Part shown: positions 11,701 through 23,044 of the stretch, in pieces | Layout of the letters: each line of letters begins with the position of its first letter | How positions within the stretch are numbered: position 1 is the first letter of the stretch | DNA from: Gymnorhina tibicen | Taxonomy: Eukaryota; Chordata; Aves; Passeriformes; Artamidae | Assembly (NCBI GenBank): GCA_013399875.1 | Contig: VXAZ01006360.1 | Location: 62,001-126,000, forward strand | Reading direction: 5' to 3' | Length of the DNA: 64,000 nucleotides | Position numbers and translations under genes: made by a program | The notes under the pieces: model-generated | What the model saw: the letters and a program-made list of their open reading frames with translations, nothing else | Told to the model about the DNA's origin: nothing | Databases searched by the model: none

Positions 11701-13805
11701 TAGCAGGTTCTTAACAATACATTCAGTATGCCATTGAATAGACTCTGAAATGAAAGAGCTCTGAAATATCTAATTAACTCACTGTGCAAAGATCCATCTA
11801 TGGCCACACAAACTAAAATGTTCTCAGACTACTGGAAAAAAATTGGAACAATGCTTAGTTATTCAGGAGGGGCATGATCTTTAAAGAAGCAGATCTGGCT
11901 GAAAACCAACACAACTATGAAAAAAGTTTACCCAGGGGAAAGAAGGCCAAAAGCACTGAAGAACTGAGGTAACAGAGGAACCAGCACTGGGGGAACAGAG
12001 GCTCTGTTGTTTTTATAGGCAAATGTTTCAGAAGTCTATTCAGCAAATTATTCACTCAGTCTTAAAGCAATCATCCCATGGGGCAAGTTTGGGGCACGAG
12101 CCCATTTCGCCCAGCCTTTCCCTTTGTCCTGAAGGAGATGACCCCCCTGACATGGTCTGAATGACTTTCTGTGTCTTGGCACAGGCAGGCATTCCCTGGT
12201 ACCTCTGGTCTCACCCTGTCCTCCCACACAGAGGCACGAGCACAATTAAGTCTCTGCCTGTTCCACTGCACTCCCCAGCCATGGCTGCATCACCAGGACA
12301 AGGAGAAGGAAAGGACCGGGCAGTAGAAAGCAGACAGTTATCCATGTCGCCTGGAACAGGAACAGAAATTTGAAAAGTGGGGAGAAAAGGGTGGCTGCTC
12401 CAGTGAAAGATGGGTGGTATTGGCTTGGTTGGGTGGGCGTAGTACTGCTGTCAAGAGGAAGGGAGGGAACAAGCTCCTGGGCACAAGGAGAATGAAAGAT
12501 CAGAAATCTCCTATAACTGATATTCACACCTGTCAACTTTGTGTGTCCTGTTAATGCTGCAAGCTTTTAGCTCTTGTGAAACCAGCATTATTGCTCTGAA
12601 ATATATCAGAAGTACCTCAGCTCTAAATAATTCAGATGTCAAAATGAGTATGAGGAAGAAAATGATTTAGTGGAAGGACTGCTTTGTTTTCAAAGTTGCT
12701 ATTTCTTTCTGTTTATGCACCCATACAGACACTAACAAATCAGTGAACTGGATGCACAACCAGACAGCATCACTGATTACATCTTTCCTTGAACAAAAGC
12801 AAGGAAATAGAGGAGGGAAAAAGAAGCAAGCAAAAGTTATTTAAAAGGCAGAACTATTTGATGAGATTTTATCTGCTATGCAGTTTAAACAGAATTCCCA
12901 AACTATTTATAATCATAATGTTGAGGGTTGTTGAGCATTGCAAATGAATTTTAAATAACTCCTGTTGGCAAAGTTTTTTTCTCAGAGTTGCCAAATCTCA
13001 TTGCTTTATCACAAATCTCATAATGTTGAATTGCTTATTTAAATCACAGTTCAAAGAATCACTGACTAACGAGTTTCTTGCCTTTTTTTTCTTTTTAAAA
13101 TAAATGTAAATTTCTCAGGAACATACTTCTTGCAGAAGGTAACAGATAATCAGAGTAAATACCAGAGCAGTCAGGGATGTTATTGTTCATCTAGGCCTTT
13201 CTCTGACCAGGGGAGAAGAAAATCGCTGTTTACTGACAGCTGCCTGCTGACAGCAGAAGGACACAGGGTCTGGGGCTCCCTGTTGTTCTGTGGCAGCGCT
13301 TGCCCCAGTTAATAAACCCTGACCCCAGGTTAGCTCTCACTCTGTACTCCCTCATCTTCCCTCCACCCTGGCCCCTCAGGGTCTTTCCACATAACTGAAA
13401 CTTGCATGAATATAAAAAAATTCCACTGGCTTCACTGTGACCCCACCCAGAATGAGAGGCCTGTTTCACCAGCCCGTATAGAGCACCATTAAAAAACCCC
13501 CACAACACAACAGTACTTTTTAATTATAACTCAACTGCTGGCAGGGTTGGGGTCAGGATTTGTGCCTGTTATCTGCCCCGACCATTGTGTGTAGAGGTCC
13601 GTGATGGACACCAAGCTGCCTTCAGCCTTCACAGACACACAGGTCTGCAAGGGCAGTGTCAGGATGTCAGTGTTGCCTCCAGTCACGTATGGGACAGCCA
13701 GCCCAGGTAAAACTTTTGTCTTGGTCTGATTTAAGGCTCAGGTTTTTGTTATGTTTTCAGTGTCAGGCACTTAACCTTCGTAGGTTGTCAGTAAAACACC
13801 ATATA
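8701..13805. other. Intergenic DNA, nothing recognised
   Basis: No recognisable exon, RNA gene or repeat family. A pyrimidine-rich tract lies at about 10121-10160 and an A run at 10440-10447. Open frames here are below 100 codons and have no supporting splice or domain evidence. Confidence 0.55.
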
Positions 13806-14129
13806 TAAATGTCTAAAGGGGAGGTGTTGGACGATGGAGCCAGGCGTGTCTCAGTGGTGCCAAGAAATAGGACAAGAGACAACAGGCAGAAATTGATACA
13901 CAGGAAGCTCCACTCGAATATGAGGAAGAACTTCTTTACTGTGTGGGTGACCATGCACCAGAACAGGTTGCCTAGAGAGGTTGTGGAGTCTCCCTCACTC
14001 GAGATATCAAGAGCCCTCTGGAGGCAATCCTGCGCAGTGTGCCCTAGGACAACCCTGCTTGAGCAGGCAGGTTGGACCAGATGACCCTCTGTGGTCCCAA
14101 CCCGACCCTTTCCATGATTCTGTGATTTC
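13806..14129 (+). mobile_element. CR1 LINE 3' fragment (sense)
   Basis: Contains GAGGAAGAACTTCTTTACTG, CCAGAACAGGTTGCCTAGAG, GGTTGTGGAGTCTCCCTCAC and GGTTGGACCAGATGACCCTC, and ends CCATGATTCTGTGATTT. This is the colinear coding-end plus 3' UTR of CR1, with its ATTCTGTGA terminal words. Reading frames crossing it (for example 13763-14227 on the minus strand) are repeat-derived. Confidence 0.88.
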
Positions 14130-14369
14130 ATCCTCCATCTGATCAAAGACACCTGAGGGACTTTCTGGACACCAAGACTCTCAAAAATTGAGTTAACCCC
14201 CCGAAGATGTAATTCAGTTGCGCACACTTTACCTGCAGCCTGTTTTCTGTGTCTTTAGCATACATCAGTGTCATCTGGAGGCTCTTTGTGGAGACCCGGG
14301 GACTGGAAATGCATTCCACTTGGAATGGCTGCAGCCAGGTGAGGGTTGGCCTCTTCTCCCCGGCAACTA

Positions 14370-14621
14370 ACAATAGGAGGATGAGAGGCCACGGTCTTCA
14401 GCTGCACCAGGCAAGATTTAAGTTGGACATCAGGAAGACTTCCTTCACAGAAAGAGTGATTAAACATTGGAACGGGCTGCCAGGGAGGTGGTGCTCACCG
14501 TTCCTAGAGGTGCTTAAGGAAAGACAGGACGTGGCACTTAGTGCCGTGGTCCAGTTCACATGGTTCTGCTCAGACTCGATAATCTCAAAGGTTTTTTCCA
14601 ACCTAAACGATTCTGTGATTC
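14370..14621 (+). mobile_element. CR1 LINE 3' fragment next to the MED4 promoter
   Basis: A second CR1 copy in the same orientation, of a somewhat different subfamily. It shows GGACATCAGGAAGACTTCC, ACATTGGAACGGGCTGCCAG, GGTGGTGCTCACCGTTCCTA, TTTTTTCCAACCTAAACGAT and a terminal ATTCTGTGATTC. Its 3' end lies about 330 bp before the MED4 start codon. The open frame starting at 14560 begins inside this repeat and happens to be in frame with MED4 exon 1. Confidence 0.85.
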
Positions 14622-14834
14622 AAAGAGCAATAAGCGCAGCTCCTCGTGCAGCGACCCGGCTGCAAGACAGGGCGCTGACAGACGCGACTCTGGCTTCCAC
14701 GAGGCAGATGTGACCTCCTTTCCCCTCACACCCACGGCCCCCAGGAACGTGCCCAGCCAAGCCCCCGCTGCTTTCCCGTTCCCGGACGTCTCCGGAGAGC
14801 CTGCGGGACAGGATCCGCCCTCCGCCCTCCGCCC

Positions 14835-14846
14835 CGCGCATGCGCA
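14835..14846 (+). promoter_or_regulatory. NRF1 binding site
   Basis: CGCGCATGCGCA matches the YGCGCAYGCGCR consensus of nuclear respiratory factor 1 at all 12 positions and is palindromic in its core. It lies inside the MED4 CpG island. Occupancy is inferred. Confidence 0.6.
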
Positions 14847-14952
14847 CGTCGCAGAGCGACCGCTGCTCGTCCCTCGGCCGCCGGGGGCGCTGCCGCGCGC
14901 CTGCCCTCCCGTCCCGGGGGGCGGTTCCGCTCGGGTCCGCGCCCGGATCGCG

Positions 14953-15065
14953 ATGGCGGCGGCGGCAGCAGGGGCAGGGGCAGCGGCGGGCGGGGGAGGC
15001 GGGGAGCGGAGCAGCACCCGGGAGCGGCTCCTGGCGGCGCTGGAGGATCTCGAGCTCTTGGCCAG
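14953..15065 (+). CDS. MED4: MED4 coding exon 1
   Basis: Encodes residues 1-37 plus two bases of Arg38: the low-complexity Ala/Gly leader and the first conserved helix. The donor is CCAG|GTACCG. The leader is GC-rich and probably the fastest-evolving part of the protein. Confidence 0.93.
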
Positions 15066-18000
15066 GTACCGCGCTCGGCCCCCCGTCGGCCCCGGGTGGC
15101 GGCGGAGCACCGGGGGCGGGGTGAGGGCTCCCGGCGCGGTGCGTGCGCGGAGCCTCCGGCGGGGGCGGCGGGAGGAGCGGGAGTCCCTGAGGTAGGGGTG
15201 GGAGAGGGCCGGGCCGACTGGGCCGCTGGCCCGGCCCAGCCCGGCTCGGGTTCACGTTTTCTTGCTCTCCCGCCGTCCTCAGGCCGGCATCTGCGGGAGA
15301 GGGGCTGGTGCTGCGCCGGGGGCTCGGCTCGGCCCTGCGCGCTGCTCCCCGGCGCTCATCCCAGTGGGAAAGCATCGGTCGTGCTTCGCCTCCCATTTTC
15401 AGAGAGAAGGAGCTATTCCTTTTTCTCCCACTTGCCTTTTTCCCTTGGTTGACACCTGCGTTTCCTGTGAAGTGCACACTCACACGCCGATTTTAGGCAT
15501 TTTATTAGTCACTAAAAATTATGCTTAAGTCAGAAATATGTAGATGGTGTTGCATGACATAAGCTGTCCTGGTCATTGCCTGTATTAGTGCTACATTCAC
15601 TCCAAGTAGGCTGCAGAGCTCACCTTCAGAGTGATAGAAGTGCTCAGATACTTAGTCCACGGTCTTGAGTCCAGACTGGTAATCCCCATGCAAGCTGTCA
15701 ACCGTGTTGTGGAGGCACAGCTGGCAGTGAAGTTCAGCTAGTTCCTAATTATTTTCCACACCCCAGGGAGAGCAGGAACTTAGGAAAGCATTTTCAGAGG
15801 GAATAACCTGTGCTATTCGTGTGGCTCGCTATCTCAATGATTACCAAGAGTAGGACAAGGTATTGGTGAGTTGCTCTTGTTGTGTCTGGTTGAGTTTTAT
15901 CCTCAGTCACAGATTTTATTGTGACGTAAGGGTTGCTGGAGAACATGTGTTTATGGAGAAATGAAAACAAATTTGTTCTTTATCTAAATTACTATTTTTT
16001 TTTTATGTTGGAACTAGTGTTCTACCATAATGAACCCAGAGCAATGCTCAGCAGCATTTAGTGAATCTTCCTATTGATCAGCAAGGTGTTGCAGCACCCT
16101 GGAGCTAGGCCTTTCTTGGTTTGGTGGTAGGGGCAAAAATTAAGCAACATGTCTAATCTGTAGCCTTTCTGTAGTTTTGAATCTACATCTGTGCATTATC
16201 TGGCTAACACAGGGTAGAATTACACCATTCCATGACATCACCCTTGATGGTGGTAGCTGACCTACTTAAAAGAAATTTTATTTGCTGCTGCTCAGTGTTG
16301 GTCAGGTAGAATAAAGCTTTAGTGACAGTGACAAGTTTCTTTATTCTCTAATTGTTTAAAATCCTAGTAGTGTTCAGGAGTGACCAAGAGACATAGACCA
16401 AGATTAGAGCTTTACTAGTTTTTTCTTAGACATTTTGAAAAATACCTTTTTTTATTGTATGGTTCTGGCCCCACTGCTATATTACTCACACTGAGCTGCT
16501 TACACTGGACCAAGCAAAGAATCAGTACTTCCAAGGACAGTGTCTCCAGATAGACAGTTACTCATGCATAGGGTTGAACTGCCATTCATAGCCTTAGAAG
16601 CCACATAACTGCTGAATTTACAGAAAATGCCTTTTTACATCATGGTACCCAGAGGTTTTTGCTGGCTTTTCAGAACAGAGGCAGAGTATCTGGATATATG
16701 CAAGAATGATCAAGAGGTCTGTTTGAGAAGCACTTCTAGTCTAGCACCAGAATATTACCAGTTTTTTTATATATTTTTGTGTTCTTGATACACAGCTAAT
16801 ACGCCATTGTGGAAATACTTCTTGTAAAAATAGTTTCATAACAGGCTCTGAAGGTATGTGAAAGTGTAGACTTAATTGCTCTAAACTACAAGTATATTGG
16901 GAAAAAATGGAGAAAAAGTAGAGAAGTAAAACACTGAAGACGCTCTTCCAACAAACAAAGGTAGTAGAAGAAGGGTATGAGTGCACTTCATTATGCTGTT
17001 TCTTCTCTCAGCTTTTGCTTATGTCTTTCATGGTTTAATAGGAACTTAGCACATTTCTTGAGTTATAACATGAGTGCTTCATGAGCTCAAGTAACAAAGA
17101 AAAAAAATGTGCTTTCTTGGTTGAAAAATCCCTGCTCACAGTGTACTATAAAATACAAAATACTCAGGTCCATGAATAGTTTTGTAATGATACCAGTACT
17201 CTGGTAATTTTGGGATGACTTGATGTGATAATGCCCCAGAAAATAGTGCAAACAGAGTTCTCCTTTCAGGGAACTAATTGAAATTTTGGCAATTTCAAGA
17301 AATCAAAAGCTTCCACAACCAGGAGAGGAGAGCCAGGTAAGCTGACTTTCTGAATTGTGTTTCTTTGGGTAAGCATAATGCTTTACTTCTAATTTTTTTC
17401 CGTTCTTTTGTTCATTCTTTCTTTCTCCCTTTGTCCTTGCCTATATGCAAGCTAATGGTCATGATGGGGCTTTGGCCCTGCTACAAAGGCATTCTTGGTT
17501 CTCCTGTTGTTTGTTCATTTTTTGTATGCTTCATAGGCTGTTTCTGCAAACAGGAAGAAATTTTGTTTCATTTTTCATTCAAACAAAAATACTTCTATGG
17601 ATGCCATTTGCTCTTTGTAGCACGACTGAGGGTGTGTTGTTACTCTAGCCAAATTAAAAGTTCTACAAAACTCTTGTTAATAGATCCTGGAACTGCTGAT
17701 TCAGAGAGATGGAGAGTTTCAAGAGCTAATGAAGTTGGCAGTTGATCAGGGAAAAATCCATCATGAAATGCAGCTTTTAGAAAAGGTAGTAGAAAAGCGG
17801 GATAATGATATTCAGCAGCTGCAGAAACAGCTAAAAGAAGCAGAGCACATACTGGTAAGTTCATAATGATGTGTTTGCTTTTGAGCATCTACTTGTAGAA
17901 AAGGTGGTTCTGGGCAAAGTGGTGTTGTGTTAGTTTGAGAAGATTTAAATATTTAAAACTTCATAAGAGCTTAGTGATTTCGGTTTTCTCTCAGTAGTTA

Positions 18001-21000
18001 AACACTGTTTAGTTATCATGGTATTAAGTTTTTTTTTAATAATGCTAATTTTCTTCTAAACCTACTTTATTTCTGTGTGTTTTGAAAATGTACATGGAAT
18101 AGTTTCTCTCTTAAAATGCAATTAAATGGAAGGGTTTATTCACAGAGCTGACTTTATGTAGATGTTTATAAATTAGAGATGCATTGAAGGTTTGGTTTAC
18201 TTTGTGGGTTTTTGTTTTTTACAACTAGGCAACAGCTGTTTATCAAGCAAAGGAAAAACTGAAATCAATTGAAAAAGCACGAAAAGGTGAGTATCCATGA
18301 TTTTACATACTACGTAAATGCAATTCTAAAGAAAGTTGTAAGTGAGCTCCAATTGAGCCTTTTTTATTTTTTTAATTCTACTATCACAGATTTCAGATGC
18401 TTTATGTGTAAAGAAATTTCCATTTCATTATGAAACTATAACCATTTCCTCAGAATAAAGGCAGGATTGAATTTTTTTTTTTGTGGCGAACATATCTTAA
18501 TATGAAAGTGTCTCGGCAGTCTTCTTGGACTGATAATAGTATTTCTGATTACTTGAGTGCCTTACCAAATTGCCTTAGGAGGTTTATTAAGGAAAGGAAG
18601 AGAATATTTGTGTGTATATGCACTGTGTTCGAAAGACTGACTAGCTGGTGATACTAGATTGTAATTGTAGCAATTCCTGCCATTCTGTGGTACTTACCAA
18701 GCTAAACTACCTTTTTTGGGGGGGAGGGGGAAGAGAGGCATCTTCTTGAGGGTTTTTTTTTTTTTACAGTGTCTTTTATCATTTTGTTATGCCTCTTTCA
18801 TCTAGAAAATCAAGGAATTTTGTAAAGTTTCTAATGATCTAGTACAGGCACATATTTGGAAGGACTCCTCTGGGTGCAATCTATAATTACTAAACAAACA
18901 AAAAACCCTTCTTTCCTACAGAAAATCCTATAATAAAGAAGGAGCTGAAGTTTTAGGAATTGTGCTTGTCAAACAATTGTTTTAAGAGATTTTTTGTGTT
19001 TTTCATGAGGTTGGAGAACCACTGACGTTGAAGTTGTGTTGCACTCATGTCTGTTCACTGCAAAGCTGATCTTTGCATAGTCTGAGAATCTTCTAAACAG
19101 TCATTGCATTTGAACCAGGCTCTTAATGTTTGGCAAAATCACATTCCCAGTCTTTTAGGTATTGGTGTCCAATATTCTGAAATAATTAAATGATGCAGTC
19201 TCGCAGCAACTTTTTCTCCTGTTCTTCCAGGTGCCATTTCCTCTGAAGAAATAATTAAATATGCCCATAGGATCAGTGCTAGCAATGCTGTTTGTGCCCC
19301 CCTTACATGGGTACCAGGTAACTATTGTGTTTATGGCAGTAGATTTCTTTTTTGTAATAAATCATGGTTAATATCTGCTCTTAAAATGTTTTTATATGGT
19401 GATAACCACTGGGGTTTATTAGAGTAACATTGTTTTCAGCTGTTATATCTAATATTTCAACAAAAATGGATATCCAAAGTCCTGTGGACTTCACATACAT
19501 CTCCAAGAGGTTATGAAACTGTCTGCTTTCATCAACAGACCGGCCTCCTCTGCTCTCCTTTGTTTGCCTTTTTCCCCTGAACACTTGCCCTGGTTATAAG
19601 TCAAAGCCAAGTACGCTAAAGGCTTTTCTGTGTGTTTGGTTGTATTTCCTCTTGCCCCTTACAATATTCTTTCAGAGAATGTTAGCAAACAGTGGCATCA
19701 GAAGCAGAACTTTTATTATGATGTCTTTCAGTTTTGGGTACTACCCTCTTTGTCCAAAATGGAAATGTGTTTGATCCAATTCCTGTCCTTGCTGTTTAGC
19801 TGTGAAGTAGCAGGGAGAGCAAAAATGTCTTTTAAACATGATGGGGTTTTTTGGTTTTAGTTGCTTTGGGTTGTTTGGGGTTTTTTTTAATATGCTTTTT
19901 CTGCCAAGTTTGAGTGAACAAAGAAAGTCTAAGTGAAAGACAGACTTGGGTTTTAATAAAACAGGTGTGATGCTCGTTGCTCATCCAAGCAACCAGAGTA
20001 TGGGGTTTTTTGGTCATTAAACTAGGCTCTAAAGCTAAAGCTAATGTCTGCAAGACAATTGTAAAATATTTCAAAGCATTCTTTTTCTTTTTTTTTCTTA
20101 AAGGGGACCCACGTAGGCCATATCCTACAGATCTGGAAATGAGAAGTGGTCTCTTGGGTCAGATGAACAACCCATCCACTAATGGAGTTAATGGACACTT
20201 ACCAGGGGATGCACTTGCAGCAGGCAGACTGCCAGGTAAGTGAAATTCAGTTTTGTTTTGTTTTTCTTTATTCCTTATAGAATCACAGCAATTATACATT
20301 TCCCTTAGCAAAGGCAAATCAGAGCTAAAGCAATGAAAATTATGGTTAACGTTGTTCCCTAGCAGTGAAGACCTAGTAAAGAAAGTTAGTTAGAAATTGC
20401 ATAATTTTTTTTTATTTCATGCTAAACTGCGGACACTACAACTAAGTCAATATAAACAAAATTCAGTTACGTTCACATATTTTAAATAAATAAACTAAGT
20501 GATTTCCAGTCATATTAGAAAGAAGCACTTTCAGAGCAATTTTTACTTAGTGGTGATGATAAAGCATGGAATTGTGAAAGCTGTAGAAAGCTGTAGCTTG
20601 GAAGAAAGGCAGTTTATTGTCATCCCCTACCCTTCTTTGAGTTTAAGCTTCAAAGTTCTGGATTTAAAAGACATGGCAAGGGACAACTGCTGAGATAGTA
20701 CATTGAGTGTAGGAATCAAACTTTAGTCACTTAATTGCTTAGTGAAACGGGCACTTCCATTGAGTTCAGTGGGATTCGTTCCTTCATGCTAAAATTGAAT
20801 TTTGCTGTAAATTACAGTAATCGAATCAAGAGTTCAGTTTCTCTGTACCTGTGCAGCGTTAGACTAAATGGTGGAAAAATTCTTAGTTTGGCTTCTTAGG
20901 AGATCTGTAACAGTTCTTATGTGTCTGTTAAGCCACTATCAGGCATCATGGAAGGCTTGTTTTCAAATATCATGCTGAATTTGTTAAAAAAACCCCTGTT

Positions 21001-22452
21001 GCAACTCCATTCCAATAGTAAGTTTGGATTTTGCGCTTCCGATCGTCTGTCTAATCCTATTGTCGCTCTTAGGAAGAGACTTGAAATTCTGCATCATCTG
21101 ACTTTGTAAACCTCTGGCCTTGGATAAAATGAGTCAGTGAGCTGAATGGGAGTAGGACCCTGACATCTGTCCATAGCAACCCACCAGGGAAATGCTGAGC
21201 ATTGGGCCATGTTATCTTTTCTGTTCTTTTGAAATACAGTCAGAGGAGATGTTAAGGTTGTGTCTTCGTAATGGAGTTTGAGCATTTATTTGTGTATGTT
21301 TTGGTAGAGCCCATTCTGGCTGGCTCCTCTTCCTTAGAGGATGCAGACTTGATCCATTTACTTTTGAGTGCTGTCTCTGTAAGAACTGAAAGGAATTTTC
21401 AGGAGTTTTTGGGATTTTCCTTGAGAAGCTGGAAAATGTGGGATTTAAACTCCTCCAGTAAAGTTCTTAACTGAGTCTTGGGCTCCTCTGTTAGGTTAAA
21501 CCCTCACGTAACTACACTGTCAAGGTAAGAGGGAAACATTCATTTACAAGAAAGTTGAGGCTGCCCCAGCATTTTGTGTAGAGATGCTGAATCTGTTGGT
21601 GTGTGGAGGCATGTCCTGAGAATGCTAATTATGGGATCTAGTCCTTTTGGAGACTCCTGCAGAGATGTCCAGTTACTGAGTCCTTAGTGAATGTGCAAGC
21701 CAGTTGCTGGGCTGCCTGCTAGCCTCCAAACTTAGAGCCTGCTTAGCACACACATTCAGCCTGACTGGATCTAAGAGCAGGTTGGATCTAGCATTGAAGC
21801 ATGGCCACGTGATGTAAAACACTGGCTTCCATTCTTAGCTCATTCAAATAAAGGCTTTTCAGGCGTATTTGGATAAAGCTTTTTCTCTGAATTTTTATGG
21901 TCTGCCCGAGATTTTCTTTATCTTATATTTTTATCTATTTTTGCATACTGACAGTGATAATTTTCATTACTCCCAGTAGTTGTGAATGCTAAGTCAGTTC
22001 AAACTGTGCTTTGAAGGTGAAAAGCTCTGTATGAGTATATGAGTTAAGAGCCACCTACATAAATGGGTCTCTCTGGCAGAGCAGACTTTTACAGTTACAG
22101 AATTGCTCCATCATGAGGTGTTTTCCAGCTGTTACTGGAGGGTTTATTCTGTCCAAAATTCAGAAAGGATTTTAAGATTTGTTTTGATTTTAAATTGAAG
22201 TTCTATTTGAGCTGTCTTGCTCAATATTTGTCAATATACAAAACTGATAATTTGCTTGATTATGACACTTTTTTTCCAGATGTGCTTGCTCCTCAGTATC
22301 CTTGGCAGTCAAGTGATATGTCAATGAACATGCTACCTCCTAATCATAGTAATGACTTCATGTTGGAGCCTCCAGGACACAATAAAGAGAATGAAGATGA
22401 TGTAGAAGTTATGTCAACAGACTCCTCAAGCAGCAGCAGTGACTCAGACTAG
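14953..22452 (+). CDS. MED4: Mediator complex subunit 4
   Basis: MED4 is a subunit of the middle module of Mediator, the nuclear complex that links transcription factors to RNA polymerase II. Coding exons: 14953-15065, 17270-17336, 17684-17854, 18229-18286, 19231-19317, 20104-20235 and 22280-22452. Joined, they give 801 nt and 266 aa (human 270), with every junction GT/AG and in frame. In order: an Ala/Gly-rich N-terminus (residues 1-17), a conserved [16 protein letters not shown] helix (21-36), a long heptad-like coiled coil (about 61-136), the conserved [20 protein letters not shown] block, a segment with [18 protein letters not shown], and an acidic/serine-rich tail ending SSSSSSDSD. The start is the ATG at 14953 in context CGCGATGG; it corresponds to the human N-terminus. 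The upstream in-frame ATG at 14560 lies in a CR1 repeat. Identification rests on near-identity of exons 3-7 with the remembered human protein. Confidence 0.97.
17270..17336 (+). CDS. MED4: MED4 coding exon 2
   Basis: Acceptor CCTTTCAG|GGAACT, donor GCCAG|GTAAGC. Encodes residues 38-60, including [14 protein letters not shown]. It ends in phase 0. Confidence 0.95.
17684..17854 (+). CDS. MED4: MED4 coding exon 3
   Basis: Acceptor TTAATAG|ATCCTG, donor ACTG|GTAAGT. Encodes residues 61-117, the main coiled-coil segment with [20 protein letters not shown] and [15 protein letters not shown]. Exactly 57 codons, phase 0 at both ends. Confidence 0.96.
18229..18286 (+). CDS. MED4: MED4 coding exon 4
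   Basis: Acceptor CAACTAG|GCAACA, donor AAAAG|GTGAGT. Encodes residues 118-136 ([19 protein letters not shown]) and the first base of Gly137, the end of the coiled coil. Confidence 0.95.
19231..19317 (+). CDS. MED4: MED4 coding exon 5
   Basis: Acceptor TTCTTCCAG|GTGCCA, donor TACCAG|GTAACT. Encodes residues 137-165, the highly conserved [20 protein letters not shown] and CAPLTWVP segment. Confidence 0.96.
20104..20235 (+). CDS. MED4: MED4 coding exon 6
   Basis: Acceptor TTCTTAAAG|GGGACC, donor TGCCAG|GTAAGT. Encodes residues 166-209, with [20 protein letters not shown] and [20 protein letters not shown]. Confidence 0.96.
22280..22452 (+). CDS. MED4: MED4 terminal coding exon
   Basis: Acceptor TTTTTCCAG|ATGTGC, stop TAG at 22450-22452. 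Encodes residues 210-266, including [20 protein letters not shown] and the acidic/serine tail. In-frame sequence 22195-22279 upstream of the acceptor is intronic. Confidence 0.96.
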
Positions 22453-22972
22453 GTACGAGAGGGACAGTATCCCTAGTAGACCTTTCCTGTGGTGAAGGTA
22501 GGTTAGGTGCTGCTTGTCACAAACTGCAATATCCTTTTGTTATACCAGCAGCCCTGTGCAGGGAAAAGATAACAGCTGGCTCAGAAATAGGGTGACTAAT
22601 TTAAAACCATGGACTATAGACTTGTTTTTTTCCCATTAGATGTTTAATTGAAATGACTGGGAGCTGTCTGGTGGGGGAGAGATGTCAGATTTTCAGTGAT
22701 TGTGTAAATGTATGTTTGCAAGAGATGTGTAAATATATATTTATATATCTATGTATTTACTATACATTAGATGACATAAGTTCCTGGGAAAAAAGGTGTA
22801 AGGGGAATCCCCTTGTATGTTTCTTAGTAACTTTACTCTTTTGATGATAGCCTTTTCTATGCCACAGAAATGAGACATGAAGTTTGTAATTTTAGTATCT
22901 TTTTTTGTTACTGCCTAAATCCATGTTCTTGATCATCTGTGTATCAAGAACAAAAATATGGCAATAAGGTGT

Positions 22973-23027
22973 AATAAAAGAGTTTGTAATTATTGTAATA
23001 TATAATGAATGATTTGTCATAAATAAA
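22973..23027 (+). terminator. MED4: MED4 polyadenylation signals
   Basis: Two canonical AATAAA hexamers, at 22973-22978 and 23022-23027, lie 520-575 bp after the MED4 stop in AT-rich sequence. Either could define the mRNA end; the cleavage site is not determined. Confidence 0.6.
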
Positions 23028-23044
23028 CTCAGCTTTGATCTAAC

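Larger units (their letters stand above)
14800..15260 (+). promoter_or_regulatory. MED4: MED4 CpG-island promoter
   Basis: A block very rich in G, C and CpG surrounds MED4 exon 1 and contrasts with the AT-rich flanks. No TATA box is evident, as expected for a housekeeping gene. A perfect 12-base NRF1 consensus (CGCGCATGCGCA) lies at 14835-14846, about 107 bp upstream of the ATG. The transcription start is not directly visible but is probably between that site and 14952. Confidence 0.8.

Noticed and set aside
1..14000. Search for ITM2B, the expected next gene beyond MED4
   Set aside because: No exon resembling its BRICHOS or transmembrane segments was seen; in human the two genes are far apart, so it is probably outside the window.
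14560..14952. In-frame ATG 131 codons upstream of the MED4 start
   Set aside because: It begins inside a CR1 repeat and reads through the promoter. The human N-terminus corresponds to the ATG at 14953.
14620..15483. 287-codon open frame on the minus strand across the MED4 CpG island
   Set aside because: Its Pro/Arg/Ala-rich composition is typical of open frames in CpG-dense DNA. It lies antisense to a convincing MED4 exon 1 and shows no domain.
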